64,000 nt of DNA from Auanema rhodensis (taxonomy: Eukaryota; Nematoda; Chromadorea; Rhabditida; Rhabditidae): assembly GCA_964057225.1 (NCBI GenBank), contig OZ059898.1, forward strand, positions 9,176,001-9,240,000, in the 5' to 3' direction. The notes beneath the pieces were generated by a model. That model did not search any database. It had not been told where the DNA came from and worked only from the letters and a program-made list of their open reading frames with translations. Made by a program: the position numbers and the translations under genes. Each line of letters begins with the position of its first letter. Position 1 is the stretch's first letter. This document shows, one piece after another, positions 50,601-63,557 of this stretch.

Positions 50601-50692
50601 GTGGTGCTTGGGCTTTGAAAGATCTTTGTAATAATCCTAATAATAAAGGATGGATGATCAACAATTGTAGGAAAAGTTGCAATTTCTGTTGA
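47686..50692 (+). CDS. Astacin (NAS-type, M12A) metalloprotease with C-terminal ShK domain, copy B
   Basis: Tandem paralogue of copy A, about 570-580 residues. Signal peptide MLFFFVFLSYVAAQP, then a Gly/Arg/Pro-rich region (PRGPPIPTRIPPP), the motif W-N-R-R-A-K-R-F-C-R-R-F-P-G-H-P-S-C, a prosegment with GIFDRDLLLTEKQ (aspartate switch FDRD), an acidic run (SDDDDEFEDG), and RLRR before the mature domain (FFEENIVQKWD, IPYSMDDSL). The zinc site HETMHALGVNH (49568-49600) continues QHLRMDRD, again with Gln in place of the usual Glu; the Met-turn is SIMHY. The ShK tail has six Cys (from CNDKNVYCGAW to CNFC). Intron positions in the catalytic part match copy A, for example the one after TKPTMIPK. 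That intron is 589 bp here against 49 bp in copy A, because of a mariner remnant. Expected to be secreted; substrate unknown. Confidence 0.9.
49859..50220 (-). mobile_element. Internally deleted mariner transposase remnant in an astacin intron
   Basis: On the minus strand, within intron 49845-50433 of copy B, the sequence encodes the N-terminal helix-turn-helix part of a mariner transposase (LLHHFNEGISAKETF, FVYGD, KKWFSRFR). After a TAA near 50072 it continues in the same frame into the C-terminal end (QQILLELGWTVLKHPLYSPD, then LFRSMEHSLR and ending near FQERY TAG at 49861-49859). The catalytic centre between them is gone: most of the D,D34D core is missing, and the segment after SPD that normally holds the last Asp region is shortened. 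About 360 bp remain of a usual 1.3 kb element. I did not identify terminal inverted repeats. It is locally more GC-rich than its surroundings. Confidence 0.85.
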
Positions 50693-50958
50693 AAACGATT
50701 AAATGTCACAGTGTACAATCAATCTTTTCAATGTAAATTCCTGATGTAAGTATATTAGTAATCAATTTCAAGATTTTTGTATGAAAGTTCATATTATTTT
50801 TTATGTAAATAATCAGAAACCATAGAAAAGAGAAACATGTATAAGTATATTATATCAACAGCAAACAAAGACTAGTAAAAATGTTTTAATAATTATGAAT
50901 TTGTCATTATAAAGGCATAATATTTATGTTTTCATCCTATCACATTCGATTAGCATTC

Positions 50959-51511
50959 TCATAGTAAACTAAATACAGCATTATCAGTTATATCCGCAAG
51001 TTGGCGCATTGGTATTCTCTGAAATTATTTTTTAATAATAAATTCTATATCATATACATTTTGTATAATAAAGATAGTTATAGAGAACAGTAATAATTAA
51101 AATAAAATACTAACCTCTATCCGACCAAAGTATAGGCGTTTTCCAGCTGGCTTTCGGGGAGCTTTCAAGAGGTGATCCATAGGTGGAGTACTTGCTCGGG
51201 CTGGTGACATTGGTGGAGCGGCGGAACTAAATAAAAGAAATAAAACCAGCTAAGAAGTAATGAAACATACTCTGAGTTATCATTATTCAAATCCAATGAA
51301 CTATCATCTAGATCAATATAGTTTTCGTTAGTTCCAGATTCAAGTTTTGATCTTTTATTTTCAAAAGATGACTCAGAATGATGTCGTTTGAATAAACGTT
51401 GTTCACATACACTAAAATTAAACAACTCTACAAGATTCATTCTTTGAAATAAACTTACTTTACATCAACATTACATTGATTTGAATATATTGAATTTGTT
51501 CTAGCGTCCAT
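50959..51511 (-). CDS. Small Ser/Pro-rich protein (unrecognised), paralogue-like to the gene at 43010-43327
   Basis: Four exons on the minus strand, about 120 residues. The start lies 15 bases after a TTACAG acceptor. The N-terminal half is polar and acidic (ENYIDLDDSSLDLNNDN). The core reads SPARASTPPMDHLLKAPRKP then GKRLYFGRIE, and the last exon is IPMRQLADITDN followed by AVFSLL. Introns before and after the core have phases 2 and 0, as in the gene at 43010. SP and TP sites suggest proline-directed phosphorylation. LADITDN loosely recalls cell-cycle degradation motifs but is not a proper R-x-x-L D-box. There is no signal peptide and no membrane segment. The gene converges on astacin copy B, with 266 bp between stops. 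Function unknown. Confidence 0.62.
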
Positions 51512-53923
51512 TTCAAAAGAAATCTGTAATTAATGAGGTGAAGATATAAATATTGCAAAATGAAAAGGTAATTATAACGAAGAAATATACAATATTCAGT
51601 GATATACATAATTTATAAGTAAAATATATCATTTTAAAGTAAAAGCGATAGAATAACCTTTTTTTTGTAGAGAAGCAGACACATCAGATATAGCAGTTTT
51701 CAATCTCTATGTGACATGCTTAGTACATTTTAAACAAAAATTGGAATATAGCATTATTCGTCATGATAGAATTCAATGATTAAATAGCTTAATTTATATG
51801 CATTATATCAAATCAAAAAAAACTTTGAACGAGGTAATAAATGTCAAAAATTCACTTATCAAATAAGAGAAGGATGATCAAATAGATTAGATAAGTAAAC
51901 AGCAGCTCTCTGTCATATTTTGATGTTCTCTTACATATAAAACTAACTGGAAGAAATAAATATAATCGTTAACAAGAATTTGCGAAAAAGTGATGGAAGG
52001 AGGAAGAAATTGTAAAATTACGTTTCGAATGTAAGTCATTTAAACAAATGAATTCATAGGAAAAGGAAATTGCAAAACAATGCCTTTGTCATTGGGTGCT
52101 GATGTCAAGACCAAATATGTTGACAAAATGGATGAATAATCAAATAAGTCAGTCAGTCACTCTTCTTTCAAAAATAATCTAACTAAACTAGCTAATAAGT
52201 GGAAAATGAATGCAAACTGATTGCAAATGGATAATATGACCATTCAACACTGAGTCATGCGCCTACAACACCTCTGGTGCTTACATAACCAGCGGATAGT
52301 AAAGACGGATAATATACTATACGCATAATCGGATTTATTAGACAAACATGAAAGAAACGGATTGACGCTTTACTATCTATCACTATGATATGTATGACTG
52401 TAATATTAAGTAGGCTATGAATAAGGTCAAATGTTGTATGTAACCTGAGGTAAGTACAAGGTGACCTCTCGAAAAAACATAAAAAAACATGATTCTAAAG
52501 AGAAACATCAACAAACGAAAATAAAGAATACTGTACTATAGTTCTATTACAAATGAAATTGTAATAAACAATAATATTTACAAACATTCGTGGATATATT
52601 CTTGTTTACTAGTGAATACTTACATAAGTACAAATGAAAATACAAAGAAGTTTCACGTTTAGTCACATCGATTATTGAGAATGATGAAATGCGAATAGCC
52701 TAATGTGTACAAGGCATATGAACTAAAAAGTGATTGACAAATAAATTCATATATATGGATAACATAATGGTGATACTACAGAGTTAAAAATAAGATGAAC
52801 ACTATACTCAAAGGTGTCTCATCCGCTCGGTTTCCTTTAAATAATCGGCAAAATACGGAACAAAAACGGATGCGGATACAACAAAAAGACTTTTCTTACT
52901 TTACTCTTTTTTTCCTTAGAAAGGAAAAGATAAGGAGGGCGGGTGAAAGAAAAGATGAAAACGTGAAAGCCGCAATATAAAAAACTGAACTCATCCGATA
53001 TAAAGCGAAAAAAGTTAAAGAAATAGTAAAAGTAAACAAGGTAGGCCACACAGTTTGAATTTTTTTCAGGAAAAGGTTCCAAAAGGAGTTCTTTTCTCCG
53101 AATCCCATTATTCTATTTCATTCAGGCATTATGATTCAATGTCACAACACCGAGAATTCATTTTCTTTTATTTAACAACGATACAGAGATGAAAACTTCT
53201 TTAACATTATGCAATAATATGCAAATTTCATGCGAAACACAGATGCAAATTCAAAAAACAGACAAAAGAAGAGGAAAACAGATACCAGATCGAAAATAAG
53301 AATGTTATTGAAATACTTACTCTAATAATACCTTTTCAAGTTATTTTTGACCTGCGGTATCACTATGTCAGAGCAGAGTTTGATTTTCCTTATGTAATAT
53401 AGAGATAGTTGTCGCTGGTCATTGCTAAATCACTGTCAACAACTTGCTGAAAAGGGAACAATACTATAAATGAATTTTCAAAGAACAAATAAAGTAACAA
53501 ACTACAATCTTTGATTGAGAAATAAAAAATTTTATGGAAATAGTTAACTTTTTTTTTAATAACTATTATAATATATGAGATTTAATTGAAATATGATATG
53601 TTATCAAAATGAAATATTTTGCATGATGACAAGTAATATACTATTAGACGACAACATAACGATATAATGTTATTTTTCATGTTGAATATACGATGAGCAA
53701 TTGCTTCAAATACGTATTTTTTCGTATAATGCATACATAGTTAATGGGTGTTCTGGTTTTGAGACGATAATTATGAATGGTCATTTATGTTTACAACTTG
53801 AAAACAATTCGATGCTTAAATGTCTGCCGTAGTTGTATTATTCAAACTTTAATTTTTTTTTCAATTAGCATTTCTCACTACGTACGTAGTCAATATATTG
53901 TTTTGTTACTAAATTGTTATGAT

Positions 53924-53954
<31 letters not shown>

Positions 53955-54479
53955 CAAAAAATATATATATGTATAGCTACGTCAGTGGATTCAGTGATCC
54001 ACTTTGTAATAGTTCAAAACAAAAAGAGATGCTTTTATGACCTTCGGAAGTTTTCGATGCACATAATTGTATTCATGACATGTAAGCAAGCAAGTAAATA
54101 GGGTCGCAACTAAATGGCTTGAGGAAGGTTATTTTTTTAAAAAATGGATCAATCCGAAGTTACTGAGATAGTTGTTGAAAACTTTGAGCAATATTACAAC
54201 AAAGGAACACAAGAACACTAATGCTAAAGTAACATGATCTTCATACATTGGATACCTATTCTGAAAAAAAGCGTGGGCTAAGTTTCAATGTTTTTTAAAC
54301 AGTAATATAATATAATTTGAATTTCTTAATAGTTAATACAAGCACACTGATCCAGTACAGCTATGTCTTGGAGAAACTTAATGTAGAAAACTGTATGAGT
54401 AGCATTTTCATATTTTGCTCTAAAATATACGCTTTCTATAAGTTGAAAACTGATGAAAAGCTGTTTTGCCTAGTCAGTA

Positions 54480-54960
54480 GAGGCTAGAGGAGAGAAGAAA
54501 AACGGAATAGAGAGAGATAGAGAGAGAAAGGGAGAGTGAGAGGGCGTGTATGAGAAAAAGAAATAAGAGAGTGAAGCAAGAAGCTGACTGAGGGTGGAGG
54601 GAGATGAAGAAGGAGATAGAGAAATGAAGAAAAAGAGAGAGTGGAACTGCGAGGGAGAGAGAAAAAAAGAGAAAGAGGGCGAAGAGGGAGAGAGAAAGTG
54701 TGAGATTGGAGAAAAGCAAGGAGAAGCTTTATGTGCTAGATGTATAGAGAGTATGTGGATCGATGTGCACCAGCTTCTGCTCCTTCTCTTCTAAACCAGC
54801 CTCCTCTCGTCCTTGCTCTCTATGCTACTCTCTCCTTCTATCTATCTATTTTCAGTTTCTTACTACTCTTCACACGGCCTGTCCAAACGACTCTCCAGCC
54901 GTAGCCGAGACTTGCTGGACCCGATCATACGGGGGTCCCTCTATCACTTTTCTCTCTTCT
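54480..54960. repeat. Purine-rich tract switching to pyrimidine-rich tract
   Basis: From about 54484 to 54725 the plus strand is almost all purine, with GAGAGA and GGGAGA runs. From about 54775 to 54850 it becomes pyrimidine-rich (CTTCTCTTC, CTCTCTCC). A GC-rich 75-bp stretch (54870-54945) follows. Open frames over the tract are low-complexity shadows. Confidence 0.7.
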
Positions 54961-57177
54961 TCCTTAGTAATATATCTTGAATTCCATATTTCTCTAATTC
55001 TCTCAATTCAAGAAAGCTTTAAGATGAATCTTTAATTATTTTATATATGTATGCTTATTCGTATTAGAACGCTAAACTCTAAAGTAAGAAACGTTTCATG
55101 TACCATTAGTTATGTTCAGTTTCATTACTTCCTCCTTTTTTTGTCGTCATGTTCTCTGATTCAGTCAATAAACTTAACAGTTTTATTCGAAGAACAATTT
55201 GGTATTTCCAATATATCGTTTTTTTTTTGAAATTTACAAAAAAAAAGTTGGAAAAAATAATTTTGCAAATTTTTGTTGAACATTTCAATGAGCCAAAAGC
55301 TTAAAGCATCAAGAACATTCAACGCTTCTCATTTGAGATGAAATAATATAATTCAGATGTTTGGAAGCAAATATATTATAATTAAAAATTTTAAATCTAA
55401 ATAAAAACAGTTTGATCTTTGAAAAATTTTAATTTATATGGAAGTATTTCATTTTATTCTTCTCTCTTTTGTTACTGTTCTATGCTTTCTTCTATTCTTC
55501 ACGACACGATGCTTTTTCTTTTACGAATTTAGCAAATAAATAAAATCAATTTTTCACAATTCACATTCTAATACCGTGAGCTAATAATGATTGACGTAAA
55601 ATAATTATAAGTTATATTTAAACATTAATGTTTAAACAAAAATTATTTTAAACTATACTTTAATACTAAAATGAACAAATTAAAAAAAATATAGTTATTC
55701 TTATAATCTTTGTTACATAGTAATGAATCATTAGATAAACAAGTGTTCAATGTACTTTCTATTTCTTGTGTTTTCTACGAGTTGTAGACTCGAAAGGAGA
55801 CATAATTTTGAACGGAAAACCACAACGTTCCTATTATTCTCCAATTTACAAACTTTCTATTTGTCATAACTCTTTACTTACACGATTTCAAATCTTCAAT
55901 CTGTCAATTAAAATTACAATATTGTAAACGAATTCTTCAAAGAAAATGAACAATAGCTTCTAATTCAATGTGAAATCTCATTGGCATTTGGTCGTATTTT
56001 CAATTACATTTCCAAACTAGCCATTTTTCGAATTATTAGTTTGTTCCAAATACTTTTATTATTTTATAATTATCTATTTTTAATATATTTCGTCTCTTTT
56101 GAACACAATATTAGAAAATTTTTATTAATTGATCGTGTTTCGTCGCATAGACACTACAAAATAATTTTTTTTGGTATATGTACATAAGATATTGTAGTAT
56201 CAATTTGATTTTTTCGTAGAAGTTAACGATGATATTTGAATTCATTTATTTATTTTTTCAGCTTTCAACGTTTTTCCAAAGAAATTCAATTAATTCATTT
56301 ATAGTTTTCGCTGTCCCATCTGTCAATTGTGGCCTTTACTCTTTATTTATATATATATAACTATATCATTTTGAGTTCATAGTAATTTTAAAAAAACTTA
56401 AGAAATCCATAAATATAAGCAATGCATTTTGAATAATAGTAACAGATATTAAGATATATTTTATTTGGTATGATGGCTCTTAAGGGTCACAATGGTCACA
56501 CAGGGGTGGCCAGGCGTCACAGCTTACATTGATGTAAAACAGAAGGTGTCCTAAGCTCTACATTAATACCACACACAACCTTTTGTTTTTATTTTTTCCA
56601 ATTGTTTTGGCATATAAATATAAATTTGCTCATTCAGTTGAAGTATATCTTTCATTTTTTTGAAGGTATATACATGTATGTACATGTATATGTATATATA
56701 GTTATATATTTTTATTTTTATTTATCATTTAACAAAAAAAATCTATACAGAATATGCTGTAAATAAGAATAAATATAAGAATTATGTAGTAGATGAAATA
56801 AAGACAAAATGAAGTGAATATTAGCTAAATATTGAAGAAGTGATCATAATTCATTTTAGCAATTCATTTCTTAATTAAAACTAACATCAAAAATATGTAC
56901 ATAATAGAGTATATATTCATATAATAATCAATTATAATCAAAATCTGTTTTGATTGATTTACTTCAAAATTCATATAATAACAGCTGATAATTTATTTGT
57001 CTTATGTATAAAAATAGATTATGTTAAGTATACTACCGTCCTTCATGGTAACCAGCTCTATTGCGTATCGTCTAGTTTCTTATATATGCCTCAAGATTTG
57101 ATTTATCGATTGAAATCATAATCTTTTAGATGATTCTTTTTTTTTAATTCTTTATTTCATCAAAAATCTTACTTTTA

Positions 57178-57211
57178 CATTAATATTCACCATTTCCTGT
57201 GAATATTAATG
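57178..57211. repeat. Perfect 13-bp inverted repeat with 8-nt loop
   Basis: CATTAATATTCAC (57178-57190), loop CATTTCCT, then GTGAATATTAATG (57199-57211), an exact reverse complement. Outside it, ACTTTTAC and GTAAAGT could extend the stem imperfectly with a bulge on the right side. Confidence 0.85.
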
Positions 57212-59031
57212 CAGCTAAGCGTAAAGTTCTTTCTTACATTTGAAAGTCTACATAGGTAGAAAGGAAAGCTTGAAATCTCAGACTTTATAACATGCTTACT
57301 ACACATTTAAACCAAACTGAACGAATTTTGAATTTTAAATTAACTTCAACTCAGGTTCTTAAATATAAAGAATTAGTAGAAATTTGGTTATTGATGATAA
57401 CTTAATTATACTTATTATTTAAATCAATGTAGCTAATATAATGAAACAGTCCTCTAAGACCAACATCATCAAGATTCACAGATCTCAATGTTCAACAGCG
57501 TTGCAAGGAGCAATAGAGCTAACGTCAAGAGTATGAAATATATTGAAGAATAAGAGATATGAAGTGAAAGAAAAACTGAAACAGAGTGTTGAGATAACAA
57601 AAATACAACGAAAACTAAAGAGAGAAGAGAGAGAGGTCATGCGTTAGAGCAGAAGGAAGAAGAACACTTTGAACAGATGGACATACAAATGGCCAGATGA
57701 CAAACATAGTTCTCATATCAAGTCTACATCCGTTCATGAGGAGTTCTAATGTCGCTTAAAACTTCTTATAGCTTCACAGTATTTTTGTCAGCTTTTCTAA
57801 CTTTTTCTCTCATAAATCAGAATCAAAATATTATTCTTTAAGATTAATTAACTTAATTTTCAAATATTCTATTTTTGGTCTCTCTCTCTTATTTCGTTTT
57901 TTTTATAGAAAACTTTACTCTTCTGCCATTTTTGCATATGAAGAAATATTTTTCTCTTATTTTTTAAAATATGCATATAGTTAACAAAAAAAATGAAGTA
58001 TCCTCTATACTTATCTACAATACTAGTAAATTATATTTTTTATTTTTCTAGTCTTTTTTTGCATGCACAGTTGTAAGAAGCATAAATTCATTTAAAATTC
58101 TACTTTATACTACATTTTTTTCAAATTTTTCTGAAAAATAATTAAATTTCAGTGAAATTTGAATATTTGTTCTCTTTCAATTGGACAGAGTCAAGCAACT
58201 TATTTATTTTTAAGAACTATACCACGAGAAACTTGGATGTAAATTCGTCTGTATTTACTTTTCTATGAGTTCTAAACGTGCTTTTTCAATCTTGACCATT
58301 ATGAAAAGTTGAATCAATTTTATTTATTTGGTCTCATGCACAATTCTATTTTATTAATATTCTAACTATATCTAGTATTCGTACATTTCCACATAAACAA
58401 ATAGTATTCATCATCGTCTTCAAAATTATTGAAGAAGAAAAAATATCATGTAGATATGAAAGTATTGCAAAAACAGTCTATAGCATTTCTTTTAATTTAA
58501 GCTTCATCTATTAAATATCAATATTCATACATAATATATAATAACGCCTTCACATACTTATTAGAATTTCACTCCATCATTAGCTTGAGCGTAGTTTACA
58601 AGATTTATCTTTGCAATTCTGAAAATATTCTACTATAGTCAAATATATTACTATTGTTATTAGAATTGAGAAAAGTTTACATTCTTCAATGATCACTTCT
58701 CACATCTAATCTGATTTAACAAGGGAGGATGAACAGCGTGAGAATTCATTAAGCACAAGCGAGCTCTGTCGCCTAGCATATATAATTTTAGTTGTAAAAC
58801 TTGCTTCTCTTTCTCCTCTCGTACTGTTTTCTTACTTTTCAATAATTTCTCAGCAACATATTAAGAAGAATAAGAACTTTTAACTATTATCGTTAACTTA
58901 AAATTTTTTATATTATAGTCAGTGAATATAAAAATCTTTTCTTTATTTTTTCTTTTTTTTTTAATTATAATTAGTTTTAATATTTAATTTCATACAGTAA
59001 TTCTTTCTTTTTTAGGTTCGTGAGATGTGAA

Positions 59032-62000
59032 ATGGGTGAAGAGCAAAAAGAACAAGTTTCACTACCCAGAGTTGAGGTTAAAGCCACAAGTGATGATCAA
59101 GATGATGAAGCAGAACATGATGTTCGTTTATCGTATTTGAATTCATGTTATTCAACTGTTTGTTACAGGTACTTGTTCAAGTTCCAAAGCTAGATCTTGG
59201 AGATATGACATCAAAATCAGATGATAGCAGTAAAAGAAGTAAGATTATTAAAAGTATTCATGTTATAATATTTTCATATTATTCAATTATGAAAGATTAA
59301 ACAAGTTTTAAACTAAAAAAATAGTTCTCGCAAACATATATACATATGTTAGTTCATACTGATTAGCATATGCATATGCGACTATGTATACTGGTGCACG
59401 TGAAAATATATATTCTAATTCAAGGCGGTTATGTCTTCTTTGTTTTTCCATTTAAACTTTCAATCTTCTATTATTAGTCAATCCTTACAGAATCTGAACA
59501 ACAACGAAAGCTTATGCCATTATGGGCTTATTTCTCTTTACGTGGCTTTTTTCAATTAATTGGACGAACAGTTGGTGCCAATCCTTTTGCATATCTGACT
59601 GTAGCCATAATATTAAGTATTAACTCAGGTACAACTCTATTTTTGACAACAACAAATGCAATATATGAACATATTTAGCTGGCATGTATAAAATGGTATT
59701 GAAAGATAGAATACGTGATGGCTATACACCAATTAATGCTCCAAGTCGCTATGAAACTGATGTCATTCGCGAATTTTGGAATTCCACTGGTGATCCCATG
59801 ATGACACTTTTCATATTACTTGCAAAAGATGGTGGCTCTGTACATCGGAAAGATCATTTAAACGAAGCTCAAAAGTTAATTCATTATATGGATCATAATT
59901 TTACAGTTCCATTTAATGGTGAAAATTTAAAGTATGTAACAATTCTTTAAAAATATAATATATAAATTTAAATTAATTACAGATTTATTGATATGTGTCA
60001 TCCGTATTGTAATATGAACAAAGTTTTTGATATATTCAAAGTAATTGCATTCTTTTATTTAAAATATTTTATACAAAATTTAATTTGTAGGATGGTTTTG
60101 ACGAAGAATATTTTCGAGCAGTCAATAATCAGACTCGATCTGAAAACACTAATTTGTCGTTTCCTGTTACGAATGTGAACGGATTTGAGGTTAGATTAAA
60201 AAATATTTACATTAATTATTTATTTGTATGTATATAGATACAATTAGAACGATCATTCTTTGGTGTTAAATTGAATGAGCCTAATGCATCTAAGCAATTT
60301 GTTGAACAAGAGATTACAAATATGGAATATGTAAAGGTTTAAATTAATTCCAACTGAATAAACTAACATATTCGAATTTATTCCAGGTGTTACTTTTCAT
60401 ATTCCGTGGCGATAAGGGTGATTCAAAACGAGAAGCTCAATTTGCAGCTTGGGAGTTAGGCGCTTATGACTGGAGTCTCAATCAGTACAATAGTTCATTA
60501 ATCGATCTCATGGTAACTTTGTGACAACTTTACTGATTTGCTATGAAAATTATCGTAGGTAGTCGGTACCGAAATACTCGATGCGGAAATGATACGGGAT
60601 GGACGTAGAATGACACCTTTCTTTGCTGCAGGTAAACTTTACAAACCTATTTTAATACATACATACATATATGTATATATATATTTATATATATGTATAA
60701 AATTAATAATATATTATTGGAATTGATATATATATATATATTACAGGTTTTGGTTTTATGATCTCATTTGTTAGTATTTGTGTATATGCCAGCGCTGTAT
60801 ATTATAATTCTGTGGACCGAGGAAAAATGTACGAAAAAAAAGTTTAATTTGCAATTCCATTTTTAACTATTATTCGATTACCAATTCATTTTATAAATTT
60901 TGAATTATGATACAATGTTTTAGTTTGGTCGGCATAGGAGCTACATTATGCCCTATCTTAGCAATTACTTCAACTTATGGAATAATCTCCTTTTTGGGAT
61001 TCCGAGTAAATTCCTTTATGCTTGTAATGCCGTTCTTAATTATGGGAATTGGTTAGTATATCTTAATTAATATTGACTTGTGTTTTATCTTTCAGGTGTT
61101 GATGATAGTTTTTTAATGTTGCACGCTTGGCAACGAATGAGTCGTTACGGCTATACAGTTGTCGAACGTTTAGGTAAAAACAATAAAATATTTATAAAAC
61201 ATATTAATTAACATAATATAGGTATGGTTTATGAGGAAGTTGGACCTAGTATAACTATAACATCTCTCACGAATTTCCTTTCTTTTGGTATTGGAGCTCT
61301 AACACCAACTCCTGGTTATACAAACAAACTAAGTTGATAATACAATTGAAAATTTGCAGAAATTCGATTGTTTTGTATGGCTACAGCAATTGCTATGATT
61401 TTAACGTATGTGCTACAAATCGTACTGTTTGGACCTGTGTTAGCAATAGCTACGCGCTTTGAGCATGCACCTGCTGAATATAAAAAAGAACCATCAGGCT
61501 GGAGACAATCGGTAAACAAATTTGAAGAAAATTTAAGAAACATACAAATGCGATAAATTTGTATTTTAAGGTTGACCGAATTTCTGCTAAAGTTCTAAGA
61601 TTATACTGTAAACTTATTGGCCATCGTGCATTTATGGTTTTGATAATAGGTGCTACTGTTGTGTACTGGTTTGTATTATGTTAAACATAGCTAAATTTAA
61701 AAAAATCTTTAAATAGGTATTTTGGCATAATTGGTATAATGAATATTAGAACTCGCTTGGATGCGGTTAAAATTTTGCCTCGTGATTCTCCCATCCAAAG
61801 ACCTAATGACATTCTAACAAATATAGGTATAAATATTTAGTTAATAATATAAATTAATATAAAAAGAATCATATTGCATCATAATTTTTTAGTTTGGGCT
61901 GAATACCATCCTGTTACTATTCTTGTGAATAATCCATTTGATGTTTCAAATCAAACACAAACTGATCTCTTTTGGGATATGATTAATGAGTTTGAACATA

Positions 62001-63557
62001 TGCACAATGCCAAAGGTTGTTTGATTTAAATTAAAATATTCAATAAAAGTGAAATATTAAGGTCCTACTTCTTCCATGATTTGGCTTCGAGATTACATCA
62101 ATTTTTCTTACTACGGTGAACCAATTGACATTTTAGCTTCTCTTTTTGGCATCAAAACAGAGAAAAATAATCCTCGAATCGACCCTTATCAGGTATTTAT
62201 TATAATTTTTATTTGTAATTTATATATTCCTTAAGGCCAATTTGACAACTAATAAATTATATTCATTTTTACAATCACCATTCTATGAACACTGGAATAC
62301 ATTTATGAAAATAAAAAATACTAGGTTAGTTTGATTAAATTTTTAAAATACTTAACGAAGTACTTTAGTTCTCATCCAATCATTGAAAGATTCTGGTTAA
62401 CTGTAGCATATGATAATACTTCAACTTGGGAGACAAGAATAGAACTTATGGAAGAATGGCGCGTAGTAGCAGCAAAGTAAGGATATTTTATAATATTTTT
62501 TATTTATATTTATTCAATAAGAATTTTTAATAACTAAATTATGTGTATTGTTAAGATATAATGCTTTAAATGTTACTGTCTGGGAGCCCAATGGGATGTT
62601 TGTGGATCAAATGTTAAGTTTAAAAACTGTAGCAATGCAGGTTGGATATAATACCTTTAGGATCTAAACTAATGAAATACTTTAGACTGGTGTCCTAACA
62701 TTAGTTTGTATGGCTGTCGTCTGTGCAATATTCATTCCTAATCCTTGCAGTGTTATAACAGCATCAATTGCTATCGCATCGATAAGCATAGGTTTGATAT
62801 TATAATTAAGGTAATTTTATAACTGAGATAAACAGGTGTTGTTGGATTCTTGTCTTGGTGGAACTTTGACTTAGATCCTGTGGTGATGGCAGCAGTTCTT
62901 ATGACAATAGGCATGAGTGTAGACTTTATTGCACATGTCTCATACCATTATCAGGTACGTAACAAATTTTATTTTTTATTAATTTATTAAGCTGATCGAA
63001 AAATTTTAAGTTAACCAACAAAAAAGTAATTCAACATGGAAAAGTGATTAAGATAGCTGTCACAGGTCCGCAAGAAAAATTGGAACACACATTAGGTTAT
63101 TATAATTTGTAATATTATTACATAATATTCATTTAAGAAGCTGTTGGCTGGCCAATGATTCAAGCTGGTGTTTCTACTATTTGCTGCATACTCCCTCTTC
63201 TATTTTTGGCGGTAAATTTCGTACATTTTCATTTCTACTACTTTTTTTTAACGAATTTCAGAGCTACTCACCTTCAGTGTTTGTTGCAGCCATATTTTTA
63301 GTTGTATCATGGGGAGCTGTGCATGGCCTTGTGGTCTGATCTGAAATATTAATTACCAACTTTTTTTCCTTCTTCAGATTTTACCAAGTTTTTTGGGTAG
63401 TCTGCCGGATTGCCTAACCAATGCGAATTGCTATAGAACGTTCCTCTCTACTTCATCTGAGAAAAGCTGCCGCTATGTAGGAAGAAGAGATGATCCAGAT
63501 TCTGATTTGGAACAAGAGGAACAAGCATTAAACTCTGATCAAAAAACAACAGTTTGA
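59032..63557 (+). CDS. Patched-related (PTR) protein with sterol-sensing domain
   Basis: About 26 short exons, roughly 975 residues. The acidic cytosolic N-terminus is followed by TM1 ([15 protein letters not shown]), a large first extracellular loop ([20 protein letters not shown]), TM2 onward ([20 protein letters not shown]) and the sterol-sensing segment with [14 protein letters not shown], the Patched/RND G-x-x-x-D-D motif in TM4. A second repeat starts near TM7 ([13 protein letters not shown]), a second loop carries several N-x-S/T sites, and TM10 has [15 protein letters not shown]. The last helices end [19 protein letters not shown], and the acidic tail ends QKTTV. Nematode PTR proteins form a large family needed for moulting, cuticle and osmoregulation, thought to move lipids or sterols by proton-driven RND-type transport. 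The specific PTR cannot be assigned. The start follows a TTTTTTAG acceptor by 16 bases. Confidence 0.9.

Larger units (their letters stand above)
51512..59031. other. Gene-poor 7.5-kb region upstream of the PTR gene
   Basis: No supported coding exon. It separates the small minus-strand gene (start 51511) from the Patched-related gene (start 59032) and so should contain both promoters. Local structure: a TA tract near 53924-53954, a purine-to-pyrimidine switch at 54480-54960, a GC-richer island at 56468-56560 and a perfect hairpin at 57178-57211 (listed separately where notable). The acceptor TTCTTTTTTAG at 59005-59015 precedes the PTR start by 16 bases, so an untranslated 5' exon could lie anywhere in this stretch. 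Confidence 0.5.

Noticed and set aside
50959-50996. Possible APC/C D-box in the small gene (RQLADITDN)
   Set aside because: The spacing is R-x-L rather than R-x-x-L, so the motif does not fit the consensus.
54763-55035. 90-codon open frame with a Ser/Cys-rich, signal-like start
   Set aside because: It lies on the pyrimidine-rich tract, which creates long Ser/Leu/Phe frames by composition alone.
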